Shown piece after piece: positions 56,643 to 64,000 of a DNA stretch of 64,000 bases. The position numbers and the translations under genes are program-made. Numbering within the stretch: position 1 is the stretch's first letter; each line of letters begins with the position of its first letter. Origin of the DNA: Methylorubrum suomiense (GTDB taxonomy: Bacteria > Pseudomonadota > Alphaproteobacteria > Rhizobiales > Beijerinckiaceae); the NCBI RefSeq assembly GCF_022179765.1, contig NZ_BPRE01000012.1, forward strand, positions 105,358-169,357, written 5' to 3'. Below the pieces are notes generated by a model. That model saw only the letters and a program-made list of their open reading frames with translations. It ran no database searches and was not told the DNA's origin.

Positions 56643-58839
56643 GATAGGCCGCAGCGTTCACGACTGAGGTTTCGCCAAGTTCGATCAAGCGCTTGATGTC
56701 AGCTCGGTTGAGCAGACCGCCGATCACCTTCTCACGAACCTTCGGATTGTTGCGCATGGCATCCTCAAGGACGTAGCTGGGGGTTTCGTTCCAACGGGCT
56801 ACTATGAGGAAGCCGTCGACGATGTCGGCGACGGCTTCAGCATCGGATACCGGCCCAATCGCCGGCAAGTCCACGATGATGTAGCGATATTGCGTTTTCA
56901 GGTTCTCCATTAAACTTCTAAGATTGTGTGCAGAGAGCATCTGTCCCGGTTGTTCGGGTCGGACCGTGCCAAAACAAGGCAGGAAGAAAAGGTTCGGTTC
57001 GCGGAGGGGGCGTATCGCGGTCGGAAGCGTGTTCGGTTGATCGACGACCTCCACCAAACCCGCTTCGCGGCTTGGGGCCAGGAGGTTCGACAGCGATGGC
57101 CGACGGGCATTCGCATCGATCAAGAGCGTGCGGGAGCCGGTCTCTGCGCAGAGTTGGGCGAGCGTGCTCGCCGTCACGCTCTTGCCCTCACCGATCCCGG
57201 CCGAGATCACGCCGATGGCCACAGGCTTATCGACCCGACGTAGGTCGATGCTGACTTTAATGCTTCGCAGCGTCTCTTCGCCAAAGCTTCCGACTGCCGA
57301 GCGGAGCCCTCGGTGGGCAGGAGCCGCCGGCTGAGATCGGTCGATCTCAGGGAGAAAGCCCAGGCTCGGGGCGCCGAGGGACTCTTCAATTTGACGGCGG
57401 AAGCGGATTCGGCGCGAGAACGCTTCCCGTGCGACTGCCAACAGGCAGCCGGCACCGAAGCCAAGCAACAGGCCGCCCCCAAGCGCCTTGATGGGCGTCG
57501 GGAAAGATCGCTCCGTTGGAACCTGCGCAGCGGTGATGATACGGGCTTCCGTCATCGGAAAGCTTTGCTTTTGAATTCCGTCGACATAGCGCGACATGAA
57601 CGTGTCGCGAATCGACTTCACCGTCTCCGCAGCGCTCTCCAATTGCATGAGCTGGACTCGTCTTTCACGGGCCTGGGTCGACCGTTCGGAGAGTTCCGAC
57701 AATTCCTTCTGCAGACGTTGCTCTTTGATCTGGGCGACCGTGAGTTCGGTGCGGGCACTTTCCAAAATCCGACGGATCTCGTCATTGATCGAGTTCTGCA
57801 ACTCGCTCATCTTGGCACGAGCCTTGATGACCGCCTCATGGGTCGTGCCGTACCGGACCGACAGATCCGCCACCTGTCGCTTGGCGTCGAAGTAAGCGTT
57901 TCGCAGGGTCGTGATGACTTCGTTCGTGAACTCCTCTGAAAGCGCGCTCTGAAGCCCGCCCGTCTTCGCGATCTCGTCGATCTGCGCGACCTTCGCCGCT
58001 GCGCCGGCCCGTGCAAAGCTCGCGCTCACGACGCTTTGACTCAGGTCGAGGATCTGTTGCTCCTCGATGAAGCGCCCATCGATCGTGACAATATTGTTTT
58101 GTATCCGATACTCAATGACGGCACGATCAGCCTTGCTGACTCTGTCCTGAAGCTCAGCGATGCGCTCGGAGAACCAATCGCTCGCTTTCTGAGAAGCAAT
58201 TCGTTTGGCCTCAAGTTGATCGTCGATGTAGGCTTGAGCCAATGCGTTGGCGAGACGTGCCGCCTTTTCCGCATTACGGGCGGTCACGGTGATGCCGATG
58301 GCGTAGGAAAGATCGACGCGCTCGGTCGAGGTGGCCTTGCGAAGCGCTTCAATCGCGATCCGGCGGCGTTCTTCCTGCGACTCGGTCGTCGGATCGTCCG
58401 CCAATCCGAGTGTAGCGAGAAGCCTTTTGAGGCTGGACGCGGACCCGATGAATTGCGGATCTTCATCGAGCTTTTCGGAAAGTACGACCCGGCTCAACAC
58501 ACCCAATGATTTAAGAAGCTCGATCTGACTCAAGACGACCGAGCTATCGATCCGGCCTGTTGGGGTCGAGAAATTTTCATCGACGACGGACAACCGCTTG
58601 AAATCGACCAAGACGGTCGACGAAGCCTTGTAGGATGAAGGCGCGAACAGCAGAACGAGGAGGCCGAGGATGAGGGCGGCTAGAGTCGTCCGCACGATCA
58701 GCCGCCGCTGGCGGCGCAGAACGCCGAGAATGAACGCGACGTCGCCCGGATCCGCTGCGGCCCTGGACCCTATCGGGGCCGCTCCAATCGCTGTGCGCGG
58801 GTCGGGCGCAAGCGAAGACATTCGGTTGTGAAGATTCAT
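56635..58839 (-). CDS. Wzc/ExoP-type polysaccharide co-polymerase with ATPase domain
   Basis: The 734-residue inner-membrane protein has a Wzz domain with a first membrane helix near 35-55 (LAALILGLLVLLFAPS), a periplasmic coiled coil (about 190-420), a second helix near 445-465, and a cytosolic BY-kinase-like ATPase. The ATPase has Walker A SAGIGEGKS near 540, Walker A' LLIDANARRP near 570 and Walker B YIIVDLP near 650. The C-terminus ends VVNAAAYHA and lacks the usual Tyr cluster, so autokinase regulation may be absent or reduced. It would control chain length with the Wza channel. Confidence 0.92.
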   Translation of the reverse strand: MNLHNRMSSLAPDPRTAIGAAPIGSRAAADPGDVAFILGVLRRQRRLIVRTTLAALILGLLVLLFAPSSYKASSTVLVDFKRLSVVDENFSTPTGRIDSSVVLSQIELLKSLGVLSRVVLSEKLDEDPQFIGSASSLKRLLATLGLADDPTTESQEERRRIAIEALRKATSTERVDLSYAIGITVTARNAEKAARLANALAQAYIDDQLEAKRIASQKASDWFSERIAELQDRVSKADRAVIEYRIQNNIVTIDGRFIEEQQILDLSQSVVSASFARAGAAAKVAQIDEIAKTGGLQSALSEEFTNEVITTLRNAYFDAKRQVADLSVRYGTTHEAVIKARAKMSELQNSINDEIRRILESARTELTVAQIKEQRLQKELSELSERSTQARERRVQLMQLESAAETVKSIRDTFMSRYVDGIQKQSFPMTEARIITAAQVPTERSFPTPIKALGGGLLLGFGAGCLLAVAREAFSRRIRFRRQIEESLGAPSLGFLPEIDRSQPAAPAHRGLRSAVGSFGEETLRSIKVSIDLRRVDKPVAIGVISAGIGEGKSVTASTLAQLCAETGSRTLLIDANARRPSLSNLLAPSREAGLVEVVDQPNTLPTAIRPLREPNLFFLPCFGTVRPEQPGQMLSAHNLRSLMENLKTQYRYIIVDLPAIGPVSDAEAVADIVDGFLIVARWNETPSYVLEDAMRNNPKVREKVIGGLLNRADIKRLIELGETSVVNAAAYHA

Positions 58840-58958
58840 GGTTGGGCGGCCTGACCTTCAAGGCGCATCCGGCCACGCCGGCGGCTGACCGGATCTGTAT
58901 CTTACCGTATCAACCGCCATTCTGCGATCAGTTCAGCGGCCGTAGTCAGACACTTTTT

Positions 58959-59450
58959 TCAGCGTCGTCTATCAACCTCCGCGATAAAGGCTGAAATACG
59001 CCCAACGAGTTGTGAGCCGGCATGCGAGGAGATGCCTGCGGAACGACCCAGGGTTTCGATCCTGTCGAGGTAGTCGACGAGTTCGTCCTCATCCTGCGCG
59101 ACAGTCACGATGTTTTGTTCCGCCATGAGCCGAGCGGTGGACATCTGATGATCGTTGCGATGCTCACCGAGGGCAGCGCGGCGCGGCATGATCAGGATCG
59201 GTTTGCCGAGTTCCAATGCCGTGATGATGGAGCCCATGCCTGCATGGGCGACGACAGCCGTAGCCTCCGTAACGCATCGCTTGAACTCGGTCGGCGTCAT
59301 GGTCGCCTGACAGCGAATATGCTTCGGGACGTATTTGGAGGCGCCGATTTGCGCAACCACGTCGGATCGATCGCGGGTGCCCGCCCAGGTATCGACGGCA
59401 CCCACCAGGCGATCGAAAGGCAGCTGAACCCCAACCGTTACGAAGATCAT
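58959..59450 (-). CDS. pssE: PssE/Alg13-like glycosyltransferase subunit
   Basis: The 163-residue protein starts MIFVTVGVQLPFDRLV and has the C-terminal half of a GT28/GT-B enzyme, with VVAHAGMGSIITALELGKP and PILIMPRRAALGEHRNDHQ as the UDP-sugar site. It is the Alg13-like donor-binding subunit. The start is chosen at 59450 for the family-typical N-terminus; upstream residues are out of character. It overlaps by four bases the partner gene upstream. Together they form a two-part transferase that adds the second sugar to the lipid carrier, by analogy with PssD/PssE. Confidence 0.88.
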   Translation of the reverse strand: MIFVTVGVQLPFDRLVGAVDTWAGTRDRSDVVAQIGASKYVPKHIRCQATMTPTEFKRCVTEATAVVAHAGMGSIITALELGKPILIMPRRAALGEHRNDHQMSTARLMAEQNIVTVAQDEDELVDYLDRIETLGRSAGISSHAGSQLVGRISAFIAEVDRRR

Positions 59451-59908
59451 ATGACCGAACCCTCGTAATGCGGACCGTCCGGCTTCGCGAGATGCTTCCA
59501 CTGGGTCAGCCAGAGGTCCGCGAACCGCCCCGCCAATCGACCGGACATCGAAAGGGTGTCGACGTTGGCGAAGCTATCCAGCCAGATCGTTTTCGCGCCG
59601 ATCAAGCGGCCGAACAGCAGGGCGATGCAGCCGGGGGCCGCGCCGGTCGAAATGACGATCGCGGGTCGCTCACGCACCATGATGCCCAGAACGGTGAGAC
59701 TCATCCGAATCACGGCAAGTTTGTTCCAGCGATTTGCATCAGGCACGCGGTAGAAACGATGGCCGCCGACTTGATCGCCAGCGTCCAGCGTACAGACGAA
59801 GGCGCAGTCGCAGTCTCCGAACGCGGGCGCGATCCGTAGCAGCTGGATCCAATGGCCACCGCCGGATGCAACGGCCAAAAGGCGCGGTCGTTTTTGTCGG
59901 TTCGCCAT
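59447..59908 (-). CDS. pssD: PssD/Alg14-like glycosyltransferase subunit
   Basis: The 153-residue protein starts MANRQKRPRLLAVASGGGHW, with SGGGHW marking the Alg14-type start. IVISTGAAPGCIALLFGRL and KTIWLDSFANVDTLSMSGRL follow. It is the membrane-associated, acceptor-binding half that recruits the PssE/Alg13-like subunit encoded next (four-base overlap). The frame continues upstream to 60322, but the conserved part starts here. Alg14 usually has an N-terminal membrane helix; this copy has none clearly visible, so it may attach through a hydrophobic patch. Confidence 0.88.
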   Translation of the reverse strand: MANRQKRPRLLAVASGGGHWIQLLRIAPAFGDCDCAFVCTLDAGDQVGGHRFYRVPDANRWNKLAVIRMSLTVLGIMVRERPAIVISTGAAPGCIALLFGRLIGAKTIWLDSFANVDTLSMSGRLAGRFADLWLTQWKHLAKPDGPHYEGSVI

Positions 59909-60060
59909 CGTCACCCCGATCCCAAGGACGGCGCGAGTAATGATGCAAGGCCCCTGCCGGATCAACCACGTGCCGGAAGAATCGGCTGCGTTTACAAATC
60001 CCCTTCGGAACCGTATGGCTAAGCCTAGCGTTCTTGTGGGAAACGCCTTAGGTTCCGTCA

Positions 60061-60387
60061 ATGCGCCTGTTGCTGGTTCCCTTCCTCGCGGTTGCCCTGC
60101 CCTACGGGGCTGAGGCTGCGGATTATTCGCAGCGTCGCGGGGATGGGGCTGCGGGTGAACGTACATACGTTGAAGCCGCTCCGGAATATTTTGCGCCACC
60201 GCCGGCGAGAAGCTGCGGCAATTATTCTCCGGAAGGCCTCCTCCTCCACGCTGATCCGCGGCCTCGCTTCCGTGGATATGCGATTTGCAAGTACGCCGAT
60301 GGGCCGCGCTACGGTTACACAACCATTGATACGTATACGCGTCGCGTCACGCAGTATCGTGAAGTGCGGTCTCGGACATTTTGGTAG
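60061..60387 (+). CDS. small secreted protein of unknown function, 108 aa
   Basis: The protein has a signal peptide (residues 1-19, VALPYGAEAA) and a Tyr/Arg-rich mature region with two Cys (RSCGNYSP, YAICKYAD). It ends RSRTFW. The start has only a weak ribosome-binding site. It is divergent from the PssD gene by about 150 bases. It may be a periplasmic or envelope protein; no family is recognised. Confidence 0.55.
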   Translation: MRLLLVPFLAVALPYGAEAADYSQRRGDGAAGERTYVEAAPEYFAPPPARSCGNYSPEGLLLHADPRPRFRGYAICKYADGPRYGYTTIDTYTRRVTQYREVRSRTFW

Positions 60388-60722
60388 TCAACTACACATC
60401 GTTAGGCACTAGCCGCAAGTAAGTTGATGCTGAGTGATATAGATGGGCCGTTCTAAGATATTTGAATAAAACGGTGTATTCACATTGTCGATAATCATTC
60501 TTCGGAATAATCAATTAGGTAAATTACTAAGGAGAATATTAATATCATATAACTCAATGTGTATGCTGGTTGCTCTCTTAAGTCCTTTTCATCAGATGCT
60601 AAATCATCCTGCGTAACTACGTATATCGATTCGGGCGGCTACAAACTTAGACGATTTGTAGCCTGAATTGAGTCGTTAATGAGCGAAAGAAATACGTAAT
60701 TGATATAGAAGTTGATATTTTG
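60388..60722. other. AT-rich intergenic region with an inverted repeat
   Basis: No gene is seen. The DNA is AT-rich (for example GATATTTGAATAAAACG). Near its end it carries the inverted repeat at 60637-60663, about 60 bases before the phosphatase start. Confidence 0.5.
60637..60663. promoter_or_regulatory. 9-bp inverted repeat upstream of the phosphatase gene
   Basis: GGCTACAAA (60637-60645) and TTTGTAGCC (60655-60663) are perfect complements around a 9-base spacer. The element lies 60 bases before the ATG at 60723 and could be an operator or a terminator. It is not followed by a T-run. Confidence 0.45.
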
Positions 60723-61499
60723 ATGAGAATGCCGAGTTTTATATCAAAGCGTCTTCAATCAGCAAAAAGCGACATATCTCGTTCGGCGTATATCCCAGCG
60801 GGGCAACGCCTCTATGTCGTTGGTGATATCCACGGTCGAGCCGACCTCCTCGCTGCGATGCAAGCGCAGATCGACAATGACGTGATAGCAAGGCCGTGCG
60901 CTGAGCCGATTGAGGTTTACCTCGGCGATCTGATCGACCGTGGTCCTGACTCAGCGTCTGTCTTGGGCGAACTCATCAAAAGACAGACGACGCATAGGAT
61001 CATCGTTCTTTCCGGTAATCACGAGCGGATGCTCCTAGAAGCGCTCGATGATGACCGGATGCTGGCGCTATGGCTCAAGCACGGAGGTTGTGAGACGCTG
61101 AGCTCATACGGCTTGCACGGGACTGAGGTTCGCCTCGCCGATATGGCTGCAGGCGATGTCCGCACGCTCATCACGACAACGATCCCATGCAACCATTTCT
61201 CATTTCTGGAAGCTTTGCCTTATTCCTACGTAAGCGGCGATTATTTTTTTGCCCATGCCGGGATACGACCGAAGGTGCCGCTTCATGCGCAAAATCCAAA
61301 CGACTTGATATGGATCAGGGAGCCGTTCCTGAGCTCCAGTTCCAATCATGGCTTGATTGTTGTGCACGGGCACACGCCCGTTGTTGAACCAGAGTTTCTG
61401 CCTAATAGAATTAACATTGACACCGGCGCCTATCTGACTGGCCGGTTGACCTGTCTCGTGCTCGAGGCCAATAAGTTGAGTATGTTAGGAGCAGCATAA
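60723..61499 (+). CDS. PP2A-type metallophosphoesterase (serine/threonine phosphatase-like)
   Basis: The 258-residue protein has the calcineurin-like metal motifs GDIHGR near residue 38, GDLIDRG near 69, GNHE near 96, and later His residues in FAHAGIR and VHGHTPV. Those residues would bind two metal ions and remove phosphate from a protein or small molecule. The ATG at 60723 is used; a TTG one codon earlier is unlikely. Such phosphatases occur near polysaccharide loci and in phages. It stands between the PssD/E genes and the initiating transferase. Confidence 0.88.
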   Translation: MRMPSFISKRLQSAKSDISRSAYIPAGQRLYVVGDIHGRADLLAAMQAQIDNDVIARPCAEPIEVYLGDLIDRGPDSASVLGELIKRQTTHRIIVLSGNHERMLLEALDDDRMLALWLKHGGCETLSSYGLHGTEVRLADMAAGDVRTLITTTIPCNHFSFLEALPYSYVSGDYFFAHAGIRPKVPLHAQNPNDLIWIREPFLSSSSNHGLIVVHGHTPVVEPEFLPNRINIDTGAYLTGRLTCLVLEANKLSMLGAA

Positions 61500-61931
61500 T
61501 TTGATAGAGTAAATCGTTGTCTTAGCGGGTCTGTACGAGAGGGCTGTTTGTGCCTGGGTCAGTGATTGCCGCGAGAGTCGCTGTGATGCTTCGTCGTGCA
61601 ACGATTATGACTCGGGTAGCAGTCTACGAGCCCCAGCGTAATATGCTGGTAAACTAGCATTGGAGCATTGATCCGATTTAGGACCGATCATCCCGGAGAA
61701 GACAAGGTAGAGCTGGTTGATAATGATACTACAATAGGATTGAACAGAATTGTCAGATTTGCGCCCATGCCATCTTGCGCAGACTTGGGTGGCGTATATG
61801 CCGGCAGATCCAGCGAAAGTATGCCTGTCTTCTACCAGAACGATAGTTAACTGCCGACAAAGAATCCTTAGGCCTGTAAGGCTCAGTACTCTATTGCGCG
61901 CACATTTGACTGGTCGAACAGTATGAACATA
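61500..61931. other. gene-poor stretch between convergent genes, 432 bp
   Basis: The largest frame here (61668-61850) has no ribosome-binding site and no domain. No terminator hairpin with a T-run is obvious. Confidence 0.4.
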
Positions 61932-63380
61932 TTAGTAAGCATTTCTGGTTTTTGCGAGTTGTACAAAAGTGCCCGAAATAATTCGAATATCGAGCGCCAC
62001 TGAGCAATTGTCTACATACCATATATCGTGTTCGACACGTCGTGCCATATCTTCGACGGCCCGCGTCTCACCGCGGTAGCCCTTGAGTTGCGCCCAGCCG
62101 GTCAGGCCTGGCTTCACGTGATGGCGCCACGCATAGTTCGCAATCAGATTGTCGTAGAATGTATCGTGCGTGACGGCATGCGGGCGGGGCCCGACGATCG
62201 ACATCTCCCCTCTGAGGACGTTGATCAATTGCGGCAGCTCATCGATGCTCGACCGCCTCAGCCAGCTACCAACCATCGTTACGCGCGGATCATTCCGAGT
62301 GGCCTGTCGTACGACGCCGCTATCTTCCTGAACCCGCATGCTGCGGAATTTCAAAATTTTGAATTTTCTGCCGTTGAATCCGTTCCTTGTCTGCCGGAAC
62401 AGGACGGGTCCCGGACTATCCAGCTTGATGGCAACACAAACCAGAACCATCAGCGGGAGAAGGGCTACGAGCGCGCTGGCCGCGACGGCAATGTCGAGGA
62501 AGCGCTTCGCTCGCCGCTCCCCGATTGATAGCGGTCCGCGTTGTACCTCGACCAGCGTCACGTTGCCTGTCGACAGAGACGGCCGGCGAACGAGTTCGGC
62601 TACGTTGGGATCGGGGATCAGCCTGACGGGCAACGGTTGATTTCTCAGGAGATCACGGACCGCGATCCAGATCCGCACATCCGCAGCGATCACGACTTCT
62701 TCCACGTCCGAACCGCGGATCGACTCGAGAAGCCTTTTGGTTGCCTCCCTGGCGCCCGCTTCCTCGACATCCTGAGAATGCCCGGTGTCCCAATCAAAGG
62801 TTTGGGTCACGCCCAATCCGAGCGAAACAAGGCTTTTCCGGATATCGCGCTGCGAGGCCAGCGTGCGTGGGGCGAGGAAATATACCGGGCGATGACGTAC
62901 TGCATCATTGGCTTCCGCCCGGCGGACTGACGCACTCATGAACATGCGCGCACCGGAAACGGCGGCCAACCCAACCGCGGCGAAGACCAAAACGAATCCG
63001 CGCGAGAAATCAGCGCCGATTTTCAGCCCGAATGCGACGGCTGTAAGGAAAAGAAAGGTAAGTGCCCAAACCACGGATATCTTCCGCAGCTGTCTCCCAA
63101 TCTTTCGATTTCCATCAAATTGGTAGACGCCGCATTGATTTCCGAGCAGTACGAAAACGGCCGCAACCGTAATTGAAACCGCAAGATAGCTAATGCGATC
63201 TCCGTCGCGCCCTGGCATGAAAAAGCTGTAACCGAAATCGGATATCAAGCCGCACAACAGGATAACGCCTGCGTCGACCAGCTTGATGACATCAGGATCG
63301 ATTACGGCCGCAAAGAAGCGTTTCCGCTGCGGCAGTTGGCTATCGACATGAGCGCTTGTGGTTTGCACGTGCCAACTCAC
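61932..63380 (-). CDS. polyprenyl-phosphate sugar-1-phosphate transferase, WcaJ type
   Basis: The 482-residue inner-membrane protein would start the exopolysaccharide repeat by placing a sugar phosphate on undecaprenyl phosphate. Four N-terminal membrane helices lie at about residues 28-160. A CoA-binding-like domain follows at about 170-280. The bacterial transferase domain has a helix near 300, then DSPGPVLFRQTRNGFNGRKF, KFRSMRV, DELPQLINVLRGEMSIVGPR and PGLTGWAQ. All catalytic motifs are present. It is leftward and 432 bases after the phosphatase gene, which converges on it. Confidence 0.94.
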   Translation of the reverse strand: MSWHVQTTSAHVDSQLPQRKRFFAAVIDPDVIKLVDAGVILLCGLISDFGYSFFMPGRDGDRISYLAVSITVAAVFVLLGNQCGVYQFDGNRKIGRQLRKISVVWALTFLFLTAVAFGLKIGADFSRGFVLVFAAVGLAAVSGARMFMSASVRRAEANDAVRHRPVYFLAPRTLASQRDIRKSLVSLGLGVTQTFDWDTGHSQDVEEAGAREATKRLLESIRGSDVEEVVIAADVRIWIAVRDLLRNQPLPVRLIPDPNVAELVRRPSLSTGNVTLVEVQRGPLSIGERRAKRFLDIAVAASALVALLPLMVLVCVAIKLDSPGPVLFRQTRNGFNGRKFKILKFRSMRVQEDSGVVRQATRNDPRVTMVGSWLRRSSIDELPQLINVLRGEMSIVGPRPHAVTHDTFYDNLIANYAWRHHVKPGLTGWAQLKGYRGETRAVEDMARRVEHDIWYVDNCSVALDIRIISGTFVQLAKTRNAY

Positions 63381-63756
63381 TTTAATATGTCGTTAGGCAA
63401 GCCATCGCACACAATGATGCGATGCACAACCGTTGGCGCGCGGCTCTCTCCCCCTCCACGCGCAGAGCTTCAACTTCGCTGTTCGCAATGCCAATACCCC
63501 GAACGCGTTTCAGAAACTTGGCCGCTACTGCCGCCAAACGCTTCAAGCGTCGATGTGGCGCTGGATTGGACGTATTGCTCGGCAACCTTCTCGATCGTTG
63601 CCTTAATTTGCAGTGCAAATTTCAACGTCCGAATTCGGCAGGCCACGGTCGCCCCCTCACCATCATGAGCATGTGAACCGTGCGCTTCCGTATCCGGTGG
63701 CGTTGATCGTACGCGAGATCCCCGGTGCTTTCCCTTCGGAGGCATCGGGGGTTTTT
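63381..63756. other. intergenic stretch, 376 bp, with a terminator
   Basis: Short frames on both strands overlap here without domains. The right end holds the hairpin at 63720-63756. The promoter for the leftward transferase gene should lie at the left side. Confidence 0.4.
63720..63756. terminator. hairpin with T-run at the 3' end of the RTX-type gene
   Basis: CCCCGGTGC (63720-63728) pairs with GCATCGGGG (63742-63750), one G-T pair, and a run of five T (63752-63756) follows on the plus strand. It lies directly after the stop of the leftward gene at 63757 and can also serve rightward transcripts. Confidence 0.7.
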
Positions 63757-64000
63757 CTAAACGATGAGGAAGTCCTGAGCGTGGAGGTTGGCGGGGGTGG
63801 CGAAGGTCGCCACCGTCACGGCCGCGCCGCCGCCCGTCCCGTCCGCGTCCCACAGAAGCTGCTTGTGCGCCACGTCGTGCACGAACTGACCGTGGCCGCT
63901 CACCGTCGCCGCCGTGCCTTCCGTGAACCACTCCGCCGCCAGCGCCCCCGGCCCGACCTGATGGCCCAGCGCGCTCGCCGAGAACACCAGCTGGTCCCCC
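63757..64000 (-). CDS. RTX-type secreted protein, C-terminal part (start beyond window)
   Basis: The 80 visible residues hold the typical C-terminus of a large calcium-binding type I secretion substrate. DQLVFSASALG opens the last repeat unit. Then come GTAATVSGHGQFVHDVAH, LLWDADGTGGGAAVTVATF and the tail HAQDFLIV, whose final hydrophobic residues form the secretion signal. The N-terminal part lies beyond 64000. It is the second RTX-like protein in this window. Size and function are unknown. Confidence 0.8.
   Translation of the reverse strand, partial: GDQLVFSASALGHQVGPGALAAEWFTEGTAATVSGHGQFVHDVAHKQLLWDADGTGGGAAVTVATFATPANLHAQDFLIV

Noticed and set aside
63382..63676. Short frames near the right end
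   Set aside because: They overlap each other on both strands and show no domain.

Overview
The window looks like chromosomal DNA of an alphaproteobacterium, most likely Methylobacterium/Methylorubrum. This is inferred from high GC in the coding DNA, strong third-position G/C bias, the style of the small conserved proteins (DUF3597, TerB-like, short helix-turn-helix-like proteins) and pairs of inverted intergenic repeats. No 16S or other species marker is present.

Positions 1-13.9 kb are ordinary core-type genome: an SbmA/BacA-like ABC exporter (cut by the window edge), a 2OG-Fe(II) oxygenase, a flavin-binding split-barrel protein plus glutathione transferase facing a LysR regulator, DUF3597, a nitrate/taurine/sulfonate-type ABC importer operon, a TerB-like protein, peptide chain release factor 3, an SDR oxidoreductase and tRNA-Gln(UUG).

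Positions 14.0-25.5 kb, just after the tRNA, hold a metal-chelate uptake module bounded by insertion-sequence relics. It contains a siderophore-interacting flavoreductase, a TonB-dependent receptor facing an IclR regulator, two FecCD permeases, a binding protein, the ATPase and, translationally coupled to the ATPase, an NtaA/SnaA/DszA-type flavin monooxygenase. Together they would bring a ferric (or other metal) chelate through both membranes, reduce the metal and possibly oxidise the ligand.

Positions 25.5-45 kb are a surface-glycan region: an RTX-like secreted protein, a sulfotransferase-like coiled-coil protein, a 904-residue tandem glycosyltransferase, a KpsF-type arabinose-5-phosphate isomerase, a GT8-like protein, a 1094-residue methyltransferase/coiled-coil/tandem-glycosyltransferase fusion, and four further sugar-transfer or methyl-transfer genes. 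The fusion and the next three genes overlap by four bases each (ATGA or GTGA), which indicates tight translational coupling.

Positions 45-64 kb carry a secreted parallel beta-helix protein, small secreted or membrane proteins, AT-rich gene-poor stretches, degenerate IS3 and IS630 transposases, a Gly-rich protein with a C-terminal sorting-type tail, and an exopolysaccharide export set: Wza, a GT2, a Wzc/ExoP-like co-polymerase, a split Alg13/Alg14-type transferase (PssE/PssD) and the initiating polyprenyl-phosphate glycosyltransferase. No flippase (Wzx) or polymerase (Wzy) was seen. The right edge cuts another RTX-type secreted protein.

The most notable items are the chelate uptake plus monooxygenase module under an IclR-type regulator, the multi-domain glycan-building proteins, a hairpin whose two arms carry the stop codons of two convergent genes, and a CTAG-flanked IS5/IS427-type element with a frameshifted transposase.
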